Positions 24,120 through 31,171 of a stretch of 64,000 nt of DNA are shown here, in pieces. The position numbers and the translations under genes are program-made. Source of the stretch: Caproicibacter sp046707225 (GTDB lineage: Bacteria > Bacillota > Clostridia > Oscillospirales > Acutalibacteraceae); assembly GCF_046707225.1 (NCBI RefSeq), contig NZ_JBJKOP010000008.1, positions 102,406 to 166,405 of the forward strand, written 5' to 3'. Under the pieces are notes generated by a model. That model was not told the DNA's origin, ran no database searches, and saw nothing but the letters and a program-made list of their open reading frames with translations. Numbering within the stretch: the stretch's first letter is position 1; each line of letters starts with the position of its first letter.

Positions 24120-24266
24120 TTGCCGCTGAAATGTGAGGTTGTACATAATCCGAACCGAACGCCGGAAGACGACCGGATCGCGTACCGGCGGATCTGCGAA
24201 ATTTACAAGGAGTTTCACGAAAGGGAGGCGGCCCGCAAGGTGGCGGAACAGCAGGAAAAGCAATAG
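24120..24266 (+). CDS. Small element-encoded hypothetical protein
   Basis: 48 residues, TTG start at 24120 behind GGGGGTGAT. Sequence P-L-K-C-E-V-V-H-N-P-N-R-T-P-E-D-D-R-I-A-Y-R-R-I-C-E-I-Y has a compact N-terminal part and a charged C-terminal helix (E-F-H-E-R-E-A-A-R-K-V-A-E-Q-Q). It is the last clear gene before the right att core, 110 bp away. Unknown function; the position near the att site makes it another candidate accessory factor for excision. Confidence 0.6.
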   Translation: MPLKCEVVHNPNRTPEDDRIAYRRICEIYKEFHEREAARKVAEQQEKQ

Positions 24267-24376
24267 GTTAAAACGCAGGACGTTGAATTCTGGAAAACAG
24301 GGACAGGACAATGACAGCCGTGTCTGCGGATTCGCACAAAATCAAAGAGCCCAAATGTTACTTTTATATCTTTTGC

Positions 24377-24379
24377 TGA
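24377..24379 (+). other. Right attachment-site core (attR)
   Basis: TGA matching 20126-20128. From 24378 the frame encodes D-S-L-D-W-K-N-P, the expected continuation of the deacetylase. Confidence 0.75.
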
Positions 24380-24626
24380 TTCTCTTGATTGGAAAAATCC
24401 CACTCCGCAGCAGATTATTGACCGCGTAACAAAAAAAGTAAAACCCGGTTCCATTGTCCTGTTTCATAACGGAGCAAAAAACACGCCCGCGGCGCTGCCG
24501 ACTGTTTTAAAAACGCTGCAGTCGGAGGGATATACCATTGTTCCGGTTTCTCAGTTAATTGCAAAGGATCATTACACGATTGATTCGGCCGGAATGCAGA
24601 TTCCAAATTCACCGTCAAAAAAATAA
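24378..24626 (+). pseudogene. Polysaccharide deacetylase, 3' part separated from its start
   Basis: 82 codons plus stop with no start codon or ribosome site of their own. They encode D-S-L-D-W (CE4 motif 4 region), K-P-G-S-I-V-L-F-H-N (motif 5 with the L-F-H histidine) and the C-terminal G-Y-T-I-V-P-V-S-Q-L-I that ends PdaB-like proteins. Joined after codon 176 of the 5' part it makes a 258-residue protein without any base gained or lost. It is therefore an intact half gene, not decayed, consistent with recent insertion or with programmed excision keeping both halves under selection. Confidence 0.88.
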
Positions 24627-24722
24627 ATACTTCCAAGAACATATGGGGGCAATTACCTTACATATTTCAGCGGAGCAGGTAAATACTGTTTTCAGAATTT
24701 TGAAAACAGGGGCGTATGATTC

Positions 24723-25262
24723 ATGGTAAACATTTTTTTATGCGGGGACCTGAACGACACGTCCGTATCACAGGCGCTGATTTCTGCACTTCCACAGTAC
24801 GGAGGTGTAAGATATTCCGGCCCGAACCGTGTTTCAGAATACGGTTCTTCCCCGGAATATTTTTTATATGAATATGAAAAATTACCTGAAATCGGCCTGA
24901 AAAGAGGGATGGTACTTTTCAAAAATGGATTTCCACCCCAAAAACCGCTTCCGTGTCCTCCGGGCTTCCTTTATGTTTTAGAATCAAAAAACGTCAATGC
25001 GGCCACACTGCTGAAAGGATCCGAAGCTACCGCGGTTACGTGCGGCACAAGCCCAAAGGACACCCTCAGCATTGCGGGGCTGGAAGACGGCACAGCGACT
25101 CTGAGTCTTCAGAGAACACTGAACACACTGGACGGGCAGGTGCTGGAACCGCACGATTTTAACGCAAAATTCAATACGCTCATCAGTCCCCATCAGCTGC
25201 TTATGGTGTGCGCCGCTTTGCTGATTGCGGGCGTGGATTCATTCAAGGAATACAAACTTTAA
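24723..25262 (+). CDS. Hypothetical protein
   Basis: 179 residues, soluble, starting M-V-N-I-F-L-C-G-D-L-N-D. The middle contains A-V-T-C-G-T-S-P-K-D-T-L-S-I-A-G-L and a C-terminal hydrophobic helix L-L-M-V-C-A-A-L-L-I-A-G. The alternating strand/helix pattern suggests a Rossmann-like fold. The C-G-T-S-x-K-D-T-L segment recalls domains found beside Mur-type ligases, but I cannot assign it. It lies directly downstream of the deacetylase 3' end (97 bp), so after excision it could belong to the same transcript. Confidence 0.65.
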   Translation: MVNIFLCGDLNDTSVSQALISALPQYGGVRYSGPNRVSEYGSSPEYFLYEYEKLPEIGLKRGMVLFKNGFPPQKPLPCPPGFLYVLESKNVNAATLLKGSEATAVTCGTSPKDTLSIAGLEDGTATLSLQRTLNTLDGQVLEPHDFNAKFNTLISPHQLLMVCAALLIAGVDSFKEYKL

Positions 25263-25365
25263 ATATTGAAAAAATTTACATTCATAAAAAAGACATCACA
25301 ACGCAAAATAGTAAAGCAAACGCAAGGGAAATGAAATAAGATTTGAATGAAGGAGTGTTGCTTTT

Positions 25366-25557
25366 ATGTCCAGTAACAAAAATGTTGTTCCGGAAGCTCG
25401 TGAAGCTTTGGATAAGTTTAAGATGGAAGCTGCGTCCGAAGTCGGTGTGAACCTGAAACAGGGTTACAACGGAGATCTTTCCACGAAGGAAGCCGGTTCT
25501 GTCGGCGGCCAGATGGTTAAGAACATGATCAAGAAATACGAGGAAAGCATGAAATAA
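25366..25557 (+). CDS. Alpha/beta-type small acid-soluble spore protein
   Basis: 63 residues. SASPs coat and protect DNA in the dormant spore and are degraded by the GPR protease at germination. Family landmarks: V-P-E-A-R-E-A-L-D-K-F-K, then K-M-E-A-A-S-E-V-G-V (GPR cleavage region), then G-D-L-S-T-K-E-A-G-S-V-G-G-Q-M-V-K-N-M-I. GGAG precedes the ATG. This is the clearest sign in the window that the organism forms spores. A forespore sigma-G promoter is expected but none is obvious. Confidence 0.95.
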   Translation: MSSNKNVVPEAREALDKFKMEAASEVGVNLKQGYNGDLSTKEAGSVGGQMVKNMIKKYEESMK

Positions 25558-25621
25558 CTTTTCGCAATTCTTCATCCCGTACTTTGATCGTCACCCATTG
25601 GGGCTGACGTTGTAATTTTCA

Positions 25622-25672
25622 AGGGCCGTCTCAAAATAGCTGGTAAGGCTATGGCGAGGCGGCTTCTTTTTA
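25622..25672 (+). terminator. Terminator of the SASP gene
   Basis: GCCGTCTC/GAGGCGGC outer stem with inner ATAGC/GCTAT, followed by TTCTTTTT. Confidence 0.7.
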
Positions 25673-25675
25673 TGG

Positions 25676-25715
25676 ATTTTTAAAAGCCGGTTCCGTTTTT
25701 GGCGGGACCGGCTTG
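25676..25715 (-). terminator. Terminator of the 25727-25981 gene
   Basis: Minus strand AAGCCGGTCCCG-ccaaaaa-CGGAACCGGCTT followed by TTAAAAA; the stem has one mismatch. Confidence 0.65.
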
Positions 25716-25726
25716 GAAATTTCGAC

Positions 25727-25981
25727 TTAGGTTTTATTTCCGCCGATTTTATGGTGGCGAAGAGGCTTCTTTCTGATTTCCGGGTCGTCTATTTGCCTTG
25801 GCGTGGGGACTGAATAGATATTGGAATAGTTTTCGGCTTCGTCTTCCGTCGCGGGAAGAGACGGCATCAGGCCGGTACACTCCATGGAGGAGGCAACCGG
25901 CTGTTCATTCATGAAAGAAACATCGTCTTCCAGCTTCAGCCTTGGTTCTTCGTTTTCTTTGGTCAATTTATTCTGTTCCAT
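25727..25981 (-). CDS. Small acidic hypothetical protein
   Basis: 84 residues, ATG behind AAAGGAG. Highly polar and acidic in the first two thirds (E-N-E-E-P-R-L-K-L-E-D-D-V), with a basic C-terminal segment (R-K-K-P-L-R-H-H-K-I-G-G-N-K). Low-complexity composition suggests an unstructured protein. It sits between the SASP gene and the second csp gene on the opposite strand. Spore-associated roles are possible given the neighbour but not shown. Confidence 0.6.
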   Translation of the reverse strand: MEQNKLTKENEEPRLKLEDDVSFMNEQPVASSMECTGLMPSLPATEDEAENYSNIYSVPTPRQIDDPEIRKKPLRHHKIGGNKT

Positions 25982-26055
25982 TTCATACTCCTTTCTTTTT
26001 CGTTAGTTTCTCCGGCTTGCGGCACATTAAACGGAATTTTTAATTAAGATTCAGT

Positions 26056-26084
26056 TTGACAAAGAACGGGTTCTATGTTAAAAT
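26056..26084 (+). promoter_or_regulatory. Sigma-A promoter of the chromosomal csp gene
   Basis: TTGACA, 17-bp spacer, TAAAAT. It lies 132 bp before the ATG, leaving room for the structured leader. Confidence 0.8.
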
Positions 26085-26114
26085 AATTACCGTCTTCTAA
26101 ATGTGCCAATGGAA

Positions 26115-26172
26115 CTCACATCTTTATGTAAGTCATTGAACGTTTAATGATTTGCGCCGGATGTGAGTTTTT
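26115..26172 (+). promoter_or_regulatory. Structured 5' leader of the chromosomal csp gene, attenuator-like
   Basis: CTCACAT ... ATGTGAG followed by TTTTT, enclosing TGTAAGTCATT and GATTT. Block for block this matches the leader of the element csp gene, although the sequences between blocks differ (CATTGAACGTTTAATG here). Conservation of the pairing arms and U run points to an RNA element rather than chance. Confidence 0.65.
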
Positions 26173-26215
26173 AGTTTCACATTAGGACATACTAATATCG
26201 GAGGTGCTTTTCGAA

Positions 26216-26428
26216 ATGAATAAAGGCACAGTAAAATGGTTTAATGCGGAAAAGGGCTATGGATTTATTTCCAACGACGACGGCGGCGAAGATGTGTTTG
26301 TACATTTTTCCGCTATCCAGGCTGACGGATATAAAACTCTTTCCGAAGGTCAGAAGGTTTCCTATGACACTGAAACGGATTCCCGTAACGGCAAGCTGCG
26401 CGCTGCTAATGTCCAGGTGATCGAGTAA
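26216..26428 (+). CDS. Cold-shock protein (chromosomal copy)
   Basis: 70 residues from the ATG at 26216 with GGAGGT upstream; an in-frame GTG at 26204 overlaps that site. RNP1 K-G-Y-G-F-I and RNP2 V-F-V-H-F are intact. The protein binds single-stranded nucleic acid and acts as an RNA chaperone and possible antiterminator. It is a close paralogue of the copy inside the recombinase element. Monocistronic with its own promoter, structured leader and terminator. Confidence 0.97.
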   Translation: MNKGTVKWFNAEKGYGFISNDDGGEDVFVHFSAIQADGYKTLSEGQKVSYDTETDSRNGKLRAANVQVIE

Positions 26429-26438
26429 GACCGAACAT

Positions 26439-26474
26439 CAAAAAAGCCGCCTCCTTCGGGAGACGGCTTTTTTG
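26439..26474. terminator. Bidirectional terminator
   Basis: AAAAAAGCCGCCTCC-ttc-GGGAGACGGCTTTTTT with one mismatch, serving csp and the convergent glycosyltransferase gene. Confidence 0.88.
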
Positions 26475-26488
26475 ACGTTTTCGGGCCG

Positions 26489-27451
26489 TCAGGAGCGATT
26501 TTCATGATTCGTTTTGAGGTGCTTCATACGGCGGATTTCGTGAAATTCATTCAATCGGAGTTCAAAGTCCTGGCGGTTTTGCTGGGCCAGAACGTCCAGT
26601 ATCGCCCCGCAGAAAATGGAAAGCAGCGCCCCCAGCGTCAGAAAACCGCTGACAATCAGGGTGGGAATCCGCGGGACCAGGCTTGTTCTGACATATTCGA
26701 TGAAAACGGGCGTGATCAGAATGACGCCGAGCAGAAACATCAGGCCGCCGAGGAATCCGAAGAATTGAAACGGACGGCAGTTTTTATACAGCCGCACCAC
26801 GGTTCGCAGCACTTTGATCCCGTCGGAATACGTGTTCAGCTTGGATTCGCTGCCCGCCGGACGGTCCCGGTAGGGCACGACGACATTTTCAATTCCCAAA
26901 TTTTTATCCAGAGCGTGAATGGTCATTTCCGTTTCGATCTCGAATCCCTTAGACAAAACCGGAAACGTTTTGACGAACTCATAACCGAAGGCGCGGTACC
27001 CGGTCAAAATGTCGCTGATGTCCGTGTGGAACAGGAAATTAATGGTTTTTTTCACCATCGTATTGCCAATACTGTGGAACGGCCTTGAATTTTCCTCAAA
27101 GTAGGTAGCGGAGAGCCGGTCCCCGATTACCATATCCGCTTTTTCATTTAAAATGATGTTTGCCATCTGCCGGGCACATTCGGCAGGATAGGTGTCGTCC
27201 CCGTCGGCGATAATATAACACTCGGCGTCGATGTCGCGGAACATGCTGCGGATCACCTGGCCCTTTCCCTGGCGATATTCGTACCGCACGACCGCGCCCG
27301 CCTCTCTGGCGGCAAGGTCCGTTCCGTCCGTCGAGTTGTTGTCGTAAACGTAAATAACGGCCTGCGGCAGTGTGCGCCGGAAATCCGAGATCACCTTCGC
27401 CACGGTCCGTACTTCGTTGTAACAGGGGATCAATACTGCAATTCTGTCCAT
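26489..27451 (-). CDS. Family 2 glycosyltransferase with C-terminal membrane segments
   Basis: 320 residues from the ATG at 27451, preceded by GGAGG eleven bases upstream. The GT-A domain shows A-V-L-I-P-C-Y-N-E, Y-V-Y-D-N-N-S-T-D-G-T and the metal motif I-A-D-G-D-D-T-Y. D-I-L-T-G-Y-R-A-F-G is typical of polyprenyl-phosphate glycosyltransferases (DPM1/GtrB-like). Two hydrophobic helices near the C terminus anchor it in the membrane. It probably transfers a sugar from a nucleotide donor to undecaprenyl phosphate. No flippase or acceptor gene is adjacent. Confidence 0.9.
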   Translation of the reverse strand: MDRIAVLIPCYNEVRTVAKVISDFRRTLPQAVIYVYDNNSTDGTDLAAREAGAVVRYEYRQGKGQVIRSMFRDIDAECYIIADGDDTYPAECARQMANIILNEKADMVIGDRLSATYFEENSRPFHSIGNTMVKKTINFLFHTDISDILTGYRAFGYEFVKTFPVLSKGFEIETEMTIHALDKNLGIENVVVPYRDRPAGSESKLNTYSDGIKVLRTVVRLYKNCRPFQFFGFLGGLMFLLGVILITPVFIEYVRTSLVPRIPTLIVSGFLTLGALLSIFCGAILDVLAQQNRQDFELRLNEFHEIRRMKHLKTNHENRS

Positions 27452-27697
27452 GTGCAACCTCCAATTCGCGATACCATTTCCCGAAAAACGGGAGCATTCA
27501 AATGTTTCATCAGTCATTCATTCTTACTTTCTTCACAGATATTTCTTATTTCATTTATATTCGATTCACTTCACGGACATATTGGGGCCTTATACTAAAA
27601 TTATTCCGAAAGGGAAGAGAACATAAGACCGATACGGATTATAAGTTTCCCCGCGAAGGGGATGAACCAATTTTTTTCATAATACTTCCTCTCCATT

Positions 27698-27728
27698 TGC
27701 CGCCCCGAAAGGGGCGGTATTATTTTTG
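27698..27728 (+). terminator. Plus-strand terminator of an unassigned transcript
   Basis: TGCCGCCCC-gaaa-GGGGCGGTA followed by TTATTTTT. No plus-strand gene precedes it; 27452-27697 has a TATACT-like box near 27592 but no convincing coding frame. It may end a short leader RNA before the SDR gene. Confidence 0.6.
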
Positions 27729-27814
27729 GGGATAGGGCTTGCCAAAAAGGCTAAACTATGAGAGGTTAAGCCGGCAGAATCTGTCCGGAAAAACAAGTGA
27801 AAGGATTGATGATT

Positions 27815-28708
27815 TTGGCAGAGATCAAAAGCACCTATCAGAATGCCCCGGCGGCGACGCCGACGGATTTTCCGGCCCAGCATCAGGGCAAACAGCCGGG
27901 CTGCCAGCAGCAGATGAATCCGCAGCCGGTCACCGATAACCCCGCCTACCGGGGCTGCCAGAAGCTGCAGAACCGCGTCGCCGTCATTACGGGCGGAGAC
28001 AGCGGAATCGGGCAGGCGGTGGCGGTCGCCTTTGCAAAGGAGGGCGCGGACATTGTATTCGCCTTTCTGGACGAGCAGGAGGACGCGGACAAGACTTTCC
28101 AAATGGTAAAGGCGGCGGGAAGACAATGCACCGCGGTGAAATGCGATCTTCGCAAGGAATCCGGCGCGAATCAGGTCATTGAAAAAGCCATGGCTGTTTT
28201 TGGAAAAATAGATGTTCTTGTCAATAACATTGCGGTGCAGTTTCCGCAGAACGGCATAGAGCAGATTCCCTGCGAACAGCTCTACAACACCTTTGAAACA
28301 AATGTGTTCAGCTGCTTTTATATGACGAAGGCCGCCTTGCCTCATATGAACCAGGGCGGTTCCATCATCAGCACCGCTTCCGTCACCGCGTATCAGGGAA
28401 GCCCGTCTCTGATTGACTACTCCGCGACCAAAGGCGCGATCGTTTCATTTACAAGGTCGCTGTCCCAGTCAATTGCGTCCAAAGGCATCCGCGTCAATGC
28501 CGTGGCGCCGGGGCCGGTATGGACTCCGCTGATTCCATCCAGCTTCGATGAGCAGAGGGTTTCAGCCTTTGGCAAGGATGTGCCGCTCGGTCGGGCGGCG
28601 CAGCCGTTTGAGCTTGCGCCGGCTTACGTCTATCTGGCCTGCGAAGACTCAGCCTGCGTAACCGGTCAGGTCATTCACGTGAACGGCGGCGTGATTACGG
28701 AAAGCTGA
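27815..28708 (+). CDS. Short-chain dehydrogenase/reductase (general-stress YdaD/YhdF-like)
   Basis: 297 residues from the TTG at 27815, nine bases after AAAGGA; in-frame GTG (27797) and ATG (27809) overlap or crowd that site. The first ~50 residues are a Pro/Gln-rich extension typical of the YdaD/YhdF/YhxC group. Then come the NAD(P) site T-G-G-D-S-G-I-G, N-N-I-A, the catalytic Ser (S-T-A-S-V) and Y-S-A-T-K, and P-G-P-V-W-T-P. These enzymes reduce or oxidise small carbonyl/alcohol compounds; the substrate is unknown. Members in Bacillus belong to the general stress regulon. Confidence 0.92.
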   Translation: MAEIKSTYQNAPAATPTDFPAQHQGKQPGCQQQMNPQPVTDNPAYRGCQKLQNRVAVITGGDSGIGQAVAVAFAKEGADIVFAFLDEQEDADKTFQMVKAAGRQCTAVKCDLRKESGANQVIEKAMAVFGKIDVLVNNIAVQFPQNGIEQIPCEQLYNTFETNVFSCFYMTKAALPHMNQGGSIISTASVTAYQGSPSLIDYSATKGAIVSFTRSLSQSIASKGIRVNAVAPGPVWTPLIPSSFDEQRVSAFGKDVPLGRAAQPFELAPAYVYLACEDSACVTGQVIHVNGGVITES

Positions 28709-28709
28709 A

Positions 28710-28747
28710 CAGAAAAGGGACGGGCTAAATGCCTGTCCCTTTTCTGT
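28710..28747. terminator. Bidirectional terminator
   Basis: AGAAAAGGGACGGGC-taaat-GCCTGTCCCTTTTCT, 15-bp stem with one G-U pair. Confidence 0.85.
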
Positions 28748-28766
28748 TGTCGGGTTCACGAAAACA

Positions 28767-29333
28767 TTACTCAATTCCAAGCTCGTTCATTTTATCCCGC
28801 AGCTTTAGAAAATCCTCGAAGGTGCCCGGCTTGTTGTTAGGGTTACGCAAAAGCGCCGCGGGGTGGAGCGTCGCGGTCATCAAGACTCCGTTTTTTTCGG
28901 TGAACAGTCCGTGCTCCTTCGTGATTTTAAAATCCGGACGAATCAGCTTCATCGCGGCGATACGCCCCAGACAGACGATGATTTTCGGCCTCATCAGCGC
29001 AACCTGGTTCCGGAGCCAGCCGATGCACTGCTCCTGCTCCTCCGGCAGCGGGTCGCGGTTTTTCGGCGGCCTGCATTTGACGATGTTGCCGATATAAATG
29101 TTTTTGTCACGGCTGAGGTCCACCGCGTCCAGCATTTTGTCAAGAAGCTGTCCGCTGCGCCCGACGAACGGCCTGCCCTGCAGGTCCTCCTGCTCGCCCG
29201 GTCCCTCGCCGACAAACAGGACTTTCGCTTCCCGGTTTCCCATTCCGAATACGACGTTGGTACGCCCTTCGCACAGCCCGCATTTGGTGCAGTTCAGACA
29301 CGCGTGCTCCAGTTCTTCCCATGTTTGATACAA
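28767..29333 (-). CDS. Uracil-DNA glycosylase, family 4 type (iron-sulfur)
   Basis: 188 residues, TTG start. Removes uracil from DNA as the first step of base-excision repair. The N-terminal C-L-N-C-T-K-C-G-L-C and the later K-C-R-P-P-K-N-R-D-P and C-I-G-W-L provide the 4Fe-4S cysteines. Motif A is G-E-G-P-G-E-Q-E-D, followed by G-R-P-F-V-G-R-S-G-Q-L-L-D. The active-site histidine lies in H-P-A-A-L-L-R-N-P. Length is typical of family 4 enzymes. It is a separate unit convergent with the SDR gene. Confidence 0.95.
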   Translation of the reverse strand: MYQTWEELEHACLNCTKCGLCEGRTNVVFGMGNREAKVLFVGEGPGEQEDLQGRPFVGRSGQLLDKMLDAVDLSRDKNIYIGNIVKCRPPKNRDPLPEEQEQCIGWLRNQVALMRPKIIVCLGRIAAMKLIRPDFKITKEHGLFTEKNGVLMTATLHPAALLRNPNNKPGTFEDFLKLRDKMNELGIE

Positions 29334-29405
29334 CTGTAATCGCCGCCCTTTTTGTCGTTTCCTGTCTCTATTATAACATACGAAAAGGCCTTGGAAAAGG
29401 GCAGA

Positions 29406-30194
29406 TCATGCGCTTTCGTCTGTCAATTCTTTCTTCTGAAACGCCGGACGCATTTGAAATACAAGCCACAGGCCGGCCGCGCCGACAATGCCGACGGCAA
29501 ATTCGCCGGCCCATGCAGTTCCGTATTTCATGAGAAGCGGGATGACCGAATCCGTCAGGGTATGAGCGGCGAGCGCATACAGCCAGAAGCGGAATTTTCC
29601 TTCTCTGACGCCGAGAAACACCAGGACGGATGCGAAAACATGAAACAGGACGGTAAAGATACGTTCCCAGACAGCCATGTAAGCGGTGTACGGCGCAACG
29701 GCCAAAAGCGCGTCGGCAGCCGGCTTTAGAGCCGGGGCGGATGCGGGAAGAGTGCCGTTGTTCAGCATCAGACAGAAAATCAGGTTGGAAACTTCCGTCA
29801 GACCGACCAGCAGCACGGTTTCGCACAGACCATGGCCCAACCCGAACGCGACCGCGTCCCGGAAGGCCCGCTGCTTTTTCAAAAGATAACGAGCGCCGAG
29901 ATAACGCGCGCCCTCTTCAAACAGCCCGGCGGTGAATGCGAGCGCAATCACATAGGGGATAAAATTGTTTTTCGCAAAGGCTTGAAACCACCCCTGTTTG
30001 CCCAGTGCGGACAGAATCGGCAGGCGCAGGCAGATTTGAGAGACAAAAAACGCCGCAGCGCCGATCCACATGGGCTTTTGGCTGATTTTGCGCTTCAGGC
30101 AGAGCACGAAAAGCAGGATTGCGGGAACAATCAGCGTGCAGACCGCCGCAAAGGCAAACGCCAATAAAACGGACAAAGAAATCATGAATATCAT
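29406..30194 (-). CDS. YhfC-family intramembrane protein (putative metalloprotease)
   Basis: 262 residues with about seven membrane helices. The YhfC family is related to CAAX-type proteases; the key motifs are visible as G-L-F-E-E-G-A-R-Y-L-G-A-R-Y (paired Glu) and F-G-L-G-H-G-L-C-E-T, with a late His in A-A-H-T-L-T-D. It follows sdpI by 28 bp in the sdpR operon. This raises the idea of joint function in resistance to a membrane-active toxin, because related proteases often occur in bacteriocin immunity clusters. Substrate unknown. Confidence 0.85.
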   Translation of the reverse strand: MIFMISLSVLLAFAFAAVCTLIVPAILLFVLCLKRKISQKPMWIGAAAFFVSQICLRLPILSALGKQGWFQAFAKNNFIPYVIALAFTAGLFEEGARYLGARYLLKKQRAFRDAVAFGLGHGLCETVLLVGLTEVSNLIFCLMLNNGTLPASAPALKPAADALLAVAPYTAYMAVWERIFTVLFHVFASVLVFLGVREGKFRFWLYALAAHTLTDSVIPLLMKYGTAWAGEFAVGIVGAAGLWLVFQMRPAFQKKELTDESA

Positions 30195-30222
30195 CTCTGG
30201 TTCTTTAAAATTTTCAATCCTC

Positions 30223-30858
30223 TCAGTTTCCGCGCCTGAAAATCGCGTAGGAATAAATCATCGGCACAACAACCATGATAATGAGTGAGAGATAAGACAG
30301 CCACATCCGACTGAAAATACCGGAAAGCGCAATCAGTACACCGCCCGCCACCCAGATGGGCCCCGCCATGCGGTGCGTTTTTTCCCAGTTGCTTTCGCTG
30401 GCAAGCGTCCACGGGACCCGGATCCCCATCGTATAATTGAACTTGCATTTCGGAAGGTAATTTCCGATGACGGCGATGCCGATTCCAACCAGGGCAGTGA
30501 CGATCATGTTCATGTTAAAGCGAACGTCCAGAGCACTTAGGATAACAAAAATATCCATTGCGTTTGCGAGGATGACGACGAACCACAGGGAGATGCCTCT
30601 CATTTGCGGAGAGCGATCAATATTTTGGCTTCGCGGGTCAATCTTCAGCATGATTTTGACAAGCACGGCAGCCGCGAGAATGATCGCCGGAAGGGCGAAC
30701 AGCCCGAATGCTTTGGAGGCATAGCCGTCCGCAGCGCCGGCGCTGTTCCAGTGGACCGCGATTTGATCCGGAACACGGGAGTAAAACGCAGCTGAAATCA
30801 AAAATGGCAGAACGGCGAAAAACCAGTAAAACAAATCACTTTTTTTCAGCTTCTTCAT
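30223..30858 (-). CDS. SdpI-family immunity membrane protein
   Basis: 211 residues, six predicted membrane helices. The N-terminal DUF1648 segment has R-V-P-D-Q-I-A-V-H-W-N-S-A-G-A-A-D-G-Y-A split over the loop, and the C-terminal SdpI domain shows N-Y-T-M-G-I-R-V-P-W-T-L-A-S-E and W-E-K-T-H-R-M-A-G. In Bacillus SdpI protects against the SdpC cannibalism toxin and sequesters the repressor SdpR at the membrane. Its start overlaps the regulator gene by 23 bp. No sdpABC toxin genes are present, so it may be orphan immunity or a stress-sensing pair. Confidence 0.92.
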   Translation of the reverse strand: MKKLKKSDLFYWFFAVLPFLISAAFYSRVPDQIAVHWNSAGAADGYASKAFGLFALPAIILAAAVLVKIMLKIDPRSQNIDRSPQMRGISLWFVVILANAMDIFVILSALDVRFNMNMIVTALVGIGIAVIGNYLPKCKFNYTMGIRVPWTLASESNWEKTHRMAGPIWVAGGVLIALSGIFSRMWLSYLSLIIMVVVPMIYSYAIFRRGN

Positions 30859-31132
30859 GGGAATCTCCTTTTTGATCCAAAAATGTTTGAAACCAGTTCA
30901 AGACTTCTTCAAAGACGGAGAGGTTCAGCTCATAAAAAATATACTTTCCCTCGTGCCGGTCGAAAACAAGTCCCGCGTCTTTCAAAATTGCCAGGTGATG
31001 GGAAACCGTTGCCCCCGTCATGGAGAAATGAGCGCCGATTTCCCCGGCGGACAGCGGCCGCGCCCGCAAAAGATTCAGAATTTCGCGCCGCGTTGGATCT
31101 GAAAGTGCTTTGAAGGTGTTTGCAAGAGCCAA
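30836..31132 (-). CDS. ArsR-family repressor (SdpR-like)
   Basis: 98 residues, a winged helix-turn-helix: F-K-A-L-S-D-P-T-R-R-E-I-L-N-L-L, then L-S-A-G-E-I-G-A-H-F and the recognition helix T-G-A-T-V-S-H-H-L-A-I-L, wing G-L-V-F-D-R-H-E-G-K-Y-I-F-Y. Metal-binding cysteines of classical ArsR are absent, as in SdpR. First gene of the operon with sdpI and yhfC-like genes. A perfect palindrome between its promoter and start is the probable autorepression site. Confidence 0.93.
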   Translation of the reverse strand: MALANTFKALSDPTRREILNLLRARPLSAGEIGAHFSMTGATVSHHLAILKDAGLVFDRHEGKYIFYELNLSVFEEVLNWFQTFLDQKGDSHEEAEKK

Positions 31133-31149
31133 GCGGTCACTTCCTCTCG

Positions 31150-31167
31150 TTTAGATGCTCATCTAAA
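31150..31167. promoter_or_regulatory. SdpR-type operator
   Basis: Perfect palindrome TTTAGATG-ct-CATCTAAA, 18 bp after the operon's -10 region. Form and place fit an ArsR/SdpR operator controlling sdpR-sdpI-yhfC. Confidence 0.75.
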
Positions 31168-31171
31168 TGAA

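Larger units (their letters stand above)
20127..24377. mobile_element. Serine-recombinase intervening element (skin-like candidate) inside a deacetylase gene
   Basis: About 4251 bp between two TGA cores. It carries a large serine recombinase, a cold-shock gene, at least four short genes with good ribosome sites, a coiled-coil protein, a probable ncRNA unit and a frameshifted gene remnant. No capsid, replication or conjugation genes are seen. Excision at TGA would rebuild an uninterrupted 258-codon deacetylase gene. The predicted circle junction, TTTTATATCTTTTGCT-GA-AACATAAGATGTTAAA, is an imperfect dyad (13 of 18 arm positions match), as expected for attP of a serine integrase. Such elements in sporulation genes (sigK skin and others) are excised in the mother cell. 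Regulation here is inferred. Confidence 0.85.

Noticed and set aside
24311..24379. 22-codon frame M-T-A-V-S-A-D-S-H-K whose stop is the right att core
   Set aside because: Too short and without independent support; the stop coinciding with the core TGA is probably chance.
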